DNA from: Spirometra erinaceieuropaei | Lineage: Eukaryota > Platyhelminthes > Cestoda > Diphyllobothriidea > Diphyllobothriidae | DNA: 64,000 nucleotides | Direction of reading: 5' to 3' | Assembly (NCBI GenBank): GCA_902702965.1 | Contig: CACRXP010000727.1 | Coordinates: 116,883-180,882, forward strand | Shown here: positions 38,301 through 50,300 of the stretch, in pieces | How positions within the stretch are numbered: the first letter of the stretch is position 1 | Layout: the number at the start of each line of letters is the position of its first letter | Notes under the pieces: model-generated | The model's input: the letters and a program-made list of their open reading frames with translations, nothing else | Databases searched by the model: none | What the model was told of the DNA's origin: nothing | Program-made: the position numbers and the translations under genes

Positions 38301-41300
38301 GTCTATATGACAAAACATAAGAGTAAGAACGCCTCCCTATCCCAGAGGTCTTACGCAGGTTTCCGCGGAGATTGGAGTTAGTGTTAGGGTTATGGAGAGG
38401 GGAAAATGACCCGCTGCCATTGCGGGGAACGTCAGGAGTCGTTTACTGGATCTGGAACAGTTGAAAGCGAAGCAAATACGTCGGCGAAACTAAGATCTTT
38501 CTCTGGACACCAACAGCAGAGACAGCGGCAGTAGCAGCAGTGAGAAAAAGGACGCTGGCTCTCAGATTGCAGTACATTCTACGAGGCTCGAACACACCTT
38601 CAGGTTTGATGAGACCGAAATTCTCGTAAAAGGTGACAACTGCGCGAGCCAGGACGTGCTAACGCACGGAAACTGCGTCTTCCAAATATCGCACCCCCTG
38701 TGTCCTTAACACTCTTATGCGCAACTGTCTCGGAGGATGGGTTCCAACGGGAATCCGGAACGTCTGACAAATAAACTTCGCGTTGCAGCGATCGCGTCTT
38801 CTTCTGGACTTCTTTATGTAACTCTTCTCTTCGACTCTGTCGCTGGAGTTAGGGTTAGAGCAAGAATTAAATTTGCTGTTAGGATTAGAATTAGGGTTAT
38901 TGTTGGGAGTAGGACAAGGGAATGTCTACCCACCCTGGGATATTTCCAGGGTCACTTATACTACGAGTGTTCCTATTTCCGTATCCTATCATCTACATTT
39001 TCTATGCGTATGTAAAACGTTTTGCATTTGGGAGTCAAGTAAACATAATGATTATGCCCTACGGAGGTGATCGAAGGAGTAAAATTAAGTTAGCTTTACT
39101 AGAAGTCCGTGATCACTTGGAAACCGGTTTTTCATCAAAATATGTATATCATTCTTTCCTAGAAGGCTGATTAGATTGTTATTTATGTCCCTGTCTGTAA
39201 AATCGTTCTACCCACATGCTCCAAAGAATTTACCTTTTTGCAAGGCGGAATTCTTCTCTTCAATATTGTTAATTACATACATGAAAAAGCGAAAGCTATG
39301 TAAAAATTTCATAAAATCTATGAAAAATATTTTCACGTTAGCTTCCTCACAATGACGGGTATTATGGTTGGTATAACGGTGACTGGAAGTTAGCGCACAC
39401 TAGTTCCATTTCTCCGCCCGTAGTAGGTCTATCTGCAAACATAAAAGTGATTTTTGAGCAAGCATTGTTGGTAAACGTGCGCTGTCCATATTCATTTTAA
39501 GTTTTGACGTGACCTTCTTAGCCTAGAAGAATTGTCGTCTATTGAATTGTAATAAACCCTGCACAAAAGCTGTTCCTAATATGTGTGTAACCTGTGCAAA
39601 TATCAACTGTGTACACCACAGACTTTATAAGGGGAGAGACGTTTCGGAGTAATGATAGCAGAACTAGTAACAGATTATTCATGTCCTCGTTAGAACCCTT
39701 TTTCAATTCTCAGTCAACAATTGCGATAGCATAACCGCAGGACCACCATGTTAATATCGGGCTTTGTGAATAGGCAAGGTTTATTTACCCATTATTTTTA
39801 TCAAAATACTGGGTCGTTAATCAAAACCCTATGCCTGGCGACGGTTGCATGTTCCTGTTTCATTTCAATTTTAGACTAACTATCTCCTCATTTTGGACAC
39901 ACTCCATTTGTTGGCAGTAGGCATTGCCAGGGTCGCCTCCACTCTGTCCCTTCCCTTCGACCCTCCAATGGATTTAAACTGTAATAGTGATACTGCTTGG
40001 ATTCTAGGACCCAAACTTGCGCAGGCCATGAAATCGGTGAGTTCATGTAAGAACTCTTCGATGTATTTTTAAATAGAATAATTGGTGCGCAGATCTTATA
40101 ACTCTAACGTCAACGGCCTTTCATGTCTACACGACCAGCCTTACGAATAAAGTACTATTTATACAATTCCGCTAGGATCGTTTATTTTATGAAACGTATG
40201 GCGCTTTTAGTTCTGCACGTTGACTTACACTGCGGGCATTTACATACAGATTAACTAGGAAAATATCCTACTAGAATAGGAAAGTTAAGGCAGTGAGAAA
40301 ACCAAACAGTTTTTAAATTTGTGACAAGAATATAGTGATAAAATATGTGAGTATTATCGCACCATCTAAAGTATTTCATACAAGGTCGCCCTCCAAACGT
40401 TTCCTACTTGTCGACAGAAGTTGGAATAATCCTTTTGAACTCTGCAGCAATAAAGTTCTACAAAAAACTGTATACCAAACAGTTATGCATTTGCGTCTTT
40501 TGCTTGCAAAATCTACGGTTCTGGCTTCCATACTTCAAAAAGCACAAAAGTATTCCCACTTAACCTTCACCAGAAGTTGCTGAAACTTGCCAGCCTTCTT
40601 CGTCAGAACAATGTACTTTTGTCCGGCTAAGTAGATCGTTGACAGTGCTCCAATTATGAGGAACGGGCTGGTTGCTCTTATAAGGTAGAATAACTTCAGC
40701 GTAAGTTCCCTTCTTGTAAACGGATGTGCGTAACGTTCGGTTGGTCATTCGCTGTATAAAAACATCCAGGAATGGGGGTTTACAGCCAGCGTCCTTTTAA
40801 CGTGTGAATTTAATCTCATGAATTGTCGATTTGATTATGTTATGGAGCACTTCCTGTTGGTCCTTTTTTGCAATAACAAATGTGTCATCCACATATCGCA
40901 GCCACAATTTATGATGATGGAGCGCCGTAGCCTCTAGTTTTTGCATAGTTATCTCAGCGAGAAAACCATGAATGCGTGACCCTACAGGAGTCTCTTTCAG
41001 TTGCTTCTAGCATTTCTGATCAAATTAAAAGTTAGTTTGGAGACATAATTGTATGACTTCGAGTATGGCAGCGGCGGGGACATTAGTATCGTAGCCCAGC
41101 AGCAGGTCCTCTGTGTATTATTTTGCGAAATCCGACGATACGGACGTGAAGAGCGAAAGGGCATCAAAGGAGACCATTGTCTTATCGGTGAAAATTGCGA
41201 TTCCTTGCAATTTCTCTAGGAATTTACTTAAATTCCCAACGGAAGTTTCATAATTTTTCGTGAGTAGACAAAGCTTTTGGAACAGCCTTTTAAAAATTCG

Positions 41301-44300
41301 GTAGTTATATGCACCGATTAATGATACCATCGGTCACAGCAGGACATTGGTTTTGTGAATTTTAGGCAGTTTATGGACCTTCAAGATGGTTGGTTCAGTT
41401 TGTATGAGAGAATTAGCAACATCTCCTGAAAGTAGCTTCTTCCCTGTGAGATGCTTCAACACTTTACCAATGGATAAAGCCTGTGCTTTGGTGGGGTTCG
41501 TAGGGAGTGAGTTGTGGGTAGGTAAATCTTCTGGCAATGAAAGCACAACAGCTCCACAGCATTATCAACTCAACAATTCTCGAAATTAAGTTCGTACTTG
41601 GAAAGGAAGCTGACTGTAAACTCCCATTTCGGGATGTTCATATACAGCGAAAGACCAACGGAACGTTGTGCACATCCGTTTTATCAGAGATGAACTTACG
41701 CTGAACTTATTCTACCTTATAAGGGCAACCAGCCCGTTTCTCATAATTGGAACGCTGTCAACGATCTACCTGACCGGACGAAGAAGGCCAGAAAGTCGAA
41801 CTAACTTACTTGCATGAATTATTTCTGCAGACTGGGTACCCTGTGTGTTTTTTACGCAGGTGCATGAGGCATCAGGAATCAAAAGAGAAGGAATCGGGTA
41901 ATCCCAATCAAACCCCCAAACTAGGTACTTATCGAACTCTTCTTTTTATTAATAATGTGTCTGAGGTCGTTGAAAGACACTTAAAGAAGCAGCATATTCG
42001 AGTGGTGCATAAACCTACGACTACCGTGCGCTCCCAGCTGGTACATCCTACGGAAAGGATTAGCGAGTTTAACAAGAAATAGGGCGTCTACATGGCCCTG
42101 TATGATGCATGTGTCACCGTTTATCGTGATCAGACTGCAAAATCCGCCTCTACGTGCATTAACGAACACTAGTTGGCAGTCAAGAAGAGAGACCAGCTTT
42201 CCCAAGTAGCCATGCATACCCTGGACACCGGGCATGTCTTCGCTTGGGCCAAAGCTCGCATTGTCGCTGTCTTGCCTTTCAAAAAAGGCGAGAGTTTCTC
42301 GGGACCATGCGCTGCGATGAATCTTGCATCAAACGGAATATCGAGTTGGGCGCCAAAATGGATACCCGCGTGACTTCGCACATAAATGTATGAGGCAGAA
42401 AGCATTTCCAATGCTATGGCACCAAAACATATCACCTGGAGAACTCTCTCATGCGTGGAAAATGTACCGGAACCAGTCGAAAGGCAGCTAAAAATATCAG
42501 ATACACACAGCACATCAGCCGGCAACTACCTTACACACACAACTTGTACACCCTAAGGACAGAGTCGTCTGCCTCGATAGAAAAGATGCTACAAAATCTC
42601 ATGCGCTAGGTTTGATGTCGTCTATTGTGCTCTAACTGGGAACAAGGTTGCTTGGGAGAACACTCGCATTATTGGCACCTGTCCAATAAGGGAAGAAATG
42701 CACTCAAACGAGACATGCATCAATTGACATGACGATCTAGATGCCGCATACAAAATCATTAAGGGCAAATTCAAAGTGGTGCACCAATCCCGAAGAGGTG
42801 ATAAGATGCAATTAATACGTCTTAACACAGACCATGTTAGGCGCAATTAAGAAGTTAATTGTTTCGGTTCACTCATAGTCTGATGACGAGCTGAGCGCCA
42901 GTCTCGGAAATTTGCTAGACAAGGTGAAAGCTTCCCAAATAATTCCGTCTTCCTAGTGGGTCACCGATTTCATGAAATGTTGGCTGAAATTCTGATATGC
43001 GTTTTCGATTACGAAGGACTACTCAAGTGCGGTTGCAATACTGATTATCCTGTGGCATAATCCTATAATATGTTAGACTCGGCAGGATGTCAGCTTTTGA
43101 ATGCTCTACATTTTAATCTCCTGTATAAACTGCACTCGGTAGAAATGGCTACTTAAGTAGCATGCATTTTACAATGATTTTTGTTGGTCCTGAAAATTCA
43201 AATATGTGTTATATAATCAACGAACAAAAATATGCTTTCTTTCAGCCGGTCGATAGAGAATCACGTCATCTTTATAGTTTATACTCAAAGAAGGAGTATA
43301 ATAAGTTTTCAAAAAGTTTTCTAGTTCCCGAATAATTTGGAGCCTGATCAGCCGTTGCATTAGCGCTTGGTGATTTAAGTCGACAAGGTCCACGCGTTCT
43401 GCGTAAAGAGAATCACATATTCTTTCATGCCTTTAAACAGACACCATATAGAGTCCATGAAATTTTGCAATGGATGCGGACCATGTTGCACATTTCATGA
43501 GGAACAGTGGTAAAATGAGAGGCACGATGCTGTATGAATGGACAATGAACGGTCTTAAAACATTTAATAAGAAAATTTTTGAAGACCTAATTATACTCTT
43601 TCTTCGGTGTAATTCTCTATCCAACGACTAGAAGGAAGCATATTTTGTTTGTGGTTTCTATAAAATATATTTGAATTTTCAAGACCATGTAAAATCAATG
43701 TGAGAAACGCATGCTACCTAAGTAATCATTTTTTACCGAGTGCAGTTTCTACAGGAGAATGAAAAGCAGTGCATCCAAAATCTGACATCCTGCTGAGTCC
43801 GACATATTAAAGAATTATGCCACAGGATAATTAATATTACAACCGCGCCTGAGTAGTCCTTCGTAATCGGAAACGCATAGCAGAATTTCAGCCAACATTT
43901 TATGAGATCGGTTACTCTCTGTATATATACACATATGTGTGCAAATTTAACGCAGTTCAGCGTTACATAGACATATATATAAACACATGTAATGCAGTAC
44001 AGCTAATGGTCGAAACTTATCATCAAAAAGCCTGCAGACAGCATAACACTCCTTGGCAAGCTCCTCCTCCACATAATAAAAACGAATACAGAGTCGGCGT
44101 CCTGTGTTAAATGCTTATCCTTCTTTTGTCACTATGTAATTAGGCAGATCCTACTTGTTTATGTCTGTTGACGAAATATAGCACTACCTGTATCGAAAAG
44201 TAATATCTTCTATCATTTTATTCCTGTAAAAATTAAGCCAGCATTTTGTAAAGGACGTTGTTATAAAAATGGGGAAATGCATTCAAAGGAAAACAATGTT

Positions 44301-47300
44301 TGTCGACATTCCCCCTTCTTTCGTCTTCCTCCTAGGGACACCCCGATGTTCCTTCTGGATTCACCGGCCGAATGGAGTTTGATGACCTTGGGCGCCGGAA
44401 AGATATGAACATAACCATCTGGGAAATTAACAAGGACGGATTTCAAGAGGTGATTGAAGAAATTATTGGTCCCTGTAATCTTCTTGGCAACTATGCCTGA
44501 CTGAAAAGGATGAGCAGTTTAACAAAAGTAATCCAAATATTATGAATATGGAAGTAATCTACTCTAACGTCACTTGAACTCGTAACCTTCCTTAAATTGG
44601 AAGTTGAAGGACGCATTTAAGAGAACGCGCATTCGATAAATCAGATTGTTGAGTAAATATCTCCGGTTTCTCATGAAACCGGCACGGCCAAACAGTAATT
44701 TTCCATGGCGTGAGCAAAAGATAGTAGATTGTTTACCTAAAACTTCATCAAGTAGAACAGGTATCTAAAGTCATAACGTTTTTTTTCAATTTAACGAAGT
44801 TTATGTAGCATTATCCTAAATCCGGATAAACTTTAATTTCCACATTTTAGTATGGTTACTACAACCAGAAGGATGATATCGTAGTGACAAAACAGTTTGC
44901 AACGACTCAAGCTCAAATTCAAAAGGAGCTGAAGGGTCAAACTTTGCGCGTCTCGACAATTGAAGTAAGTACTTCAATACCTTCTTTGTTTGTTTGTGAA
45001 TTTCCCAGCAGCCCTCGAGCTTTCGAATTGAAAAACCCAAGGTTAACGCCATTCAAGTGTAAAATTACCATAAAGCTCTGTCAAACGTAATGATGACTTG
45101 AAAACGTCTTTCTCCAAGATTTCGACCGCTCAACTTCCTAGAAGACATCATGGTCTACACACTATCAGCACCGGCCGGCCAACATGCCCTCAATCATTGG
45201 AACGTTATTACTTTTACTTTCACATCCCGGAAAATCGAATTCGTAAAAACTGATACTTAGTCCGGGACGTCTATCGTCGTCAGCTGTTACTGACAACGAA
45301 AAATTGGAATTGTCACTTATGAGTGCATCAGTGAGCGCCACTCTCGATGGCAACTGACTGGGCGTGCGCTGGTAGCTGAAATGGTAATGTTTGACACAAG
45401 TCCCGATAGACTAGTGACAAAGGCTTTGGCCTCACTACACCAGAGCCCATGGTTGCTTTGACTGGCTAATAATGATAAACAAGTCATATACTGCAGTGTC
45501 CTTACAATGATCAGAAACATCTCCCGATTCGATCGAAAATAGAACGGGCACAATAAACCCAGGCGATAGAATAATTTATTGTTTCTAACGCGGAACGGCC
45601 GGTTAACTTCTCTAGTCCCGAGGTCTTATCTGACGGCCGAACAGATACGGAAAAGGACTCCTCGACAAGGGAGTTTTAGTCACTGAAAATTGGCCTGAGA
45701 CACTCATTCTCTACCAAAGCTTTTGGAGTTCTCGTCACCCCCAGTCAGCCAGTATCTTTTGCATCTCCATTGATGCTCTTACTCTCTTAAATCCTCGCAT
45801 GCGCTCACGCAAGCGGCCTCCTGTCCAGCTCACATACTCTCCCTTACAACTACAAGGCCATTTACTTTTCGAATAAAATCTATGTAGTCTTGCTAAGGGC
45901 GATTCAGCGTTTCTCGTGACGGCCTAGAAAGTAGGCAGAATAGCATTACTGACGAAAGCGAGGGCGAATGGATCGACCATTTCCGACCTATTGGCCGTCA
46001 TCAGCCGGCCACACTCAACTCTGAGATAAGCATACCCCTGAGGCTCGAACTCGCGACCCGTTGGTTAGAAGTTCAACTCCCTAACCATTGGGCGGCGGAT
46101 TCGTTATCCTGTCGGTTACGATCAGGGGGCGCGCACTGATCACGTTACGTAACTCACTCGTCCTGTCCTGCCTTGGAGATCTCTCTCTATCCCTACCATC
46201 AGCCGCACAGCGGTACGTAATACAGACAGAAAATCATTATTGACAAAAAAACGGAGACTGGAACAGCCATTTCTGGCTTATTATCCTTTATCGGCCAGCC
46301 ATACTCAACCCCTATGACGACTAATAAGCCAGGAATATCCATTTCAGTCTCCCTTGTCTTTGCCAGTAATGTTACTCTGCATATGTTACGCTCCGCTGTG
46401 CGGCTGCTGGCAGGGCTCAAATGAGAGTCTCATGGCACAACGGGACGAGCGAGTGCCGTAACGCTATTGGTGCGCGCCCCTTACCAATGTAAAAAGTTAG
46501 AACTTTTAGCCCGAACAAGGTCTTAGCACAAAATGATCTGATGCAATGCGACGTGATAAAAGTGGTCGGAAAATGACCCTCCCGCAATTACAAGGCCACC
46601 TGATGTCCCAGAGCTACTTTGACTCTGGACCACGAGTCTACTTCGATGCGAACGCAAAGCTGTGTTCAGACTGAAATGGCTGTCACTAAGGCCCAGCAGG
46701 GTGACCACAACACGGGGAGTTGCTCTCACAAATACATTTATTCCCAAAGTCAACAACAATCAGTCATTTTTTTCTTTTGCATATGCCTACAGTACAACCG
46801 ACGGATCTTGAGCAAAACGAGATTTCGGCGTTATGCGCAATGGGTCTTGACAGTAGGAAGAACACTTACTGTGTTAAATAACCGCGTTGCAGCTTGCGGA
46901 AAGTACGCTAAGAAAAATCAATCCGGTAGAAGGAGGAGCCATACATCTCAGGAGAAAACTTTTAGGATAATTTACGATATATTTGCAAAAAGCAGTAGCC
47001 TACGCAGCGTCAAGCGAGATTAGGCGCTGGCATTTCCAAAGACTATAGTTCACAGGATAATAAGTCGTTTACTGATGTTCGCTGGTCGAAGGCTCCAACG
47101 AATATCACCGTTGACGAGTTTTCACGGGAAACAAAGGATACATTGGACTGAGGATCACATCATTTTCGTAGACCACTAGCATAAGGTAAACTTAGATCAA
47201 AAGAAATTTAATTTGGAGAATTCTGACGGTTGATGCTACTACTGGTATGATCGACGTAGAGTCTGGAGTCTACTGCAAACGGTCATGTAAAGTAGTATGA

Positions 47301-50300
47301 TGGACAGAACGACATTTCTTTTGCGCAGGACGTTAGAATTGGTGCTTTTACGGGGAGATCAGAATGCACAGTCATGCATTCACACGCCTTCTGCTTAGCT
47401 GATGAGTCTTATGGGGCAATACAGCGCCGGACGCGTGGTGTTCCAACATGACAACTGCAGCGTGCACACAGTCCGGAGGACTTAACGTTTGCCCAAAAGC
47501 AATTACATTGATATAGTGGCCTGGCCATCTATGAGCCCCACTGCTAACGCATTTGAGAATCCATCGGGAACTTCATCTATGTGTGTAGAACTTAAAAGTC
47601 GAATAATGTACTTAAAGGTGGTTATTCAGCAAGCGTTCAATAACTCGGAGGAATCCAAGCTTGAAAGTCTGACTAATAACATAAATAGACTTTGTGTTGA
47701 AACCCTGAAGTGAAATGTGGTCGCAAATCCCCCTAGATTCAAGCAGGGACACCAAAATAAGAGCGGTCATTTAAGTGTATAGCAGCACTTTTTTAACTAT
47801 TTTTTTATCCAACGCTATGTTAAACCGTTTGCATTAAAAGCCTGTTAGCACTATGAGGTACCATTTTGCTCTCGTGTAAGAAAACTAGATCAGTCTACGT
47901 AAAACGGTCGAGATTTTATTTAAAAATGTATGGCCGTGTTATTGTGGGAAAGACTGTAGGAGCTTGACAAGAGGTCTTTTGCGTGAGCACGTATAAAAGA
48001 AACAAAATACAATGAAGGGTAGACCAATGAAAACACAAGTACTGCGGTTCAGTAGGCAATGAGTGAAACATCCACCTGGCACCACCTTAAACTGGGTATT
48101 GAAAGCTTGAAAAGGCAGTTTTCAGCGGAAGCAAAATTTCATTCGATTTTATAAGGGCTAGGAATGCTGACATGGAATAAAGGGGAAAGCGTCTGGTCCT
48201 CCATGCGGGAGACTGCGGCCCGACCTTTTGTGCAGTGCTAACGGACGCTGTTGTGCACGTTACTCGAGTACACAGCTAGTTTTCGGTCGTTAAGTGACTT
48301 CGAGCACTAGCGTTTCCGTATCAGTTATTGCTGTCCGCTATTATCGTCTGTGTGCTCTTATCCACTTTCATTGCAGCCTGCTAGGCGACTGTCACCGCTG
48401 GAAAAGGCACTGACTTAGTCCACGGGCTTTCTGCCAAGAGCTCTTCCCCTTATCCATTCACATTGAAATGATGCGGTCCCCGAGTTGGCCCCCGTCGACA
48501 ACCAGGTTAAGCGAGGAACCTTTGCGGAGAGGACTAAAGCGCACATATGAGCGCTTGATGCGTGCACTCCCTTCATGGGACAGGGATTTTTGAGACAAAT
48601 GTTATAACTGGAAATGGCTTCACACTTTGGCTCCTAATTGTATGAGCCTACCCCGCGCCTCTGACTACTTACTTGCAGCGATGGAGCGAGGCCTTCCTTG
48701 GTTAAGCGCACGGTAACCACAATCATGCATACAGCCACTTTTGACGTTGCACAAATCCGTCAGGGTTTGATGGTCTTATACAAACACTGGAGTTTGCTCG
48801 ACATTCCTATTATCACGCACTTTTGCCGTGATATTCGCACACGCGCAACGCTGATTTACACAAAATTCCCTTTATTGACCACCCAGCAGTTGATTTTATG
48901 GCGGTTGTGACAAGCCACTCTAGCCCTCCTCTGCCAGTCCCGATGCTGGCATGGGTGTCGCTTACCGGTCGGGCAGCTAACATGCATATCAGAGTAATGC
49001 AAATGAAAGACTGAGTGGCGTAGTTTGGTCAAATCCAATGCCACGGCTGTCCCTGCCACTGTGCAGGCCAGATGACACAATGACAAATTGATCGTTTAGG
49101 GAAGGGACTCTCTTTCCACACCCTGCAAGAGGATCACGAATTTGACTTCTCGAACGCACGCATAGTGGCACAGGGCGGCATGGGCTGCTAGAGGTCTGGG
49201 TCTCTGACATGCAGCCAATTGACGTGACCCGGTTCTCAGCCAACGAAACACATGGCAAGCGCACTGTGAGACCACCATCAGTTACACAGCGTGAATCCAA
49301 CCCAGCTACGGATGCAACTTCCCCTTCTCCCTCATTGACAGCCTACAACATTTTTGGGTGATTTTAGGCTCCTGTTCGAGTCCTAAAGCTTAGACTAATC
49401 CAAATGTCGTCTCAGTGACCTCATGTTCTCCATCCTTGCAACAAGGACTTGCGAATCGCACACTGTTCTCTGCTTGAAGGAGTAGACACACTCCAAGATA
49501 GTGAATTTTTAATATACAGAGGTCTGTTTATCCTACTTGGGAACTTAATTGTTACTTCTTCATTCTCTAACCTCCACCGTAGTATAATCATGATAGACAT
49601 CCGTATTTTTGGGTATGTTTGTTTTCTATAAACACAGATGAAGGTGGTTATCGTGAGTGAGATATGATTAAATTACGTCTCCAGGCTACCAGCTCACCAT
49701 TTTCTTCCGCGATATTTATGAGATTTCGGCGAAATAAGCATTTTTTCATCTTTTATGCAGGATAAGCCGTTTGTGATGTACAAGGGCCAACTGACGGCCA
49801 ATGGTGAGAAGTCAACAGATCCAAAGGATTGGCACGGCTTTTGCATAGATCTTCTCAACGAATGCGCCGCAGCTCTTCAGTTCAACTACACTGTCCATCC
49901 GGTTGCTGACGGCACTTACGGGAGCGCCACCCTAATTAATGGTGTTGAGGTCTGGGACGGCATAATTGGAGAGCTTCAGTTTAAGGTGAGTCACAAATCC
50001 AAACTAGGGAAGGGTGGGCCGACTAGCCATCTATTCATTGGTTTTCTTTGAGGAATTGAATGTTATAACTTCCCAACTTCACTACCTTCTCAAATCGAGA
50101 AACTTCGCCAGGATGTACACTCCACCTGCATCAGCGAAATGTCCTCTTTCTTTGCTAACTTTTTCAACTACAGTCTGGAACGTTCTTGCCGTCCAGTTCC
50201 GTAGGCCTGCAGAACCGTCCTTCTACTTCCGAATAGATAGTATTCATTTTTCCACTGGAAAATTCCATCTAAAACGGGAGCATTCATTTACGACTTTCGT

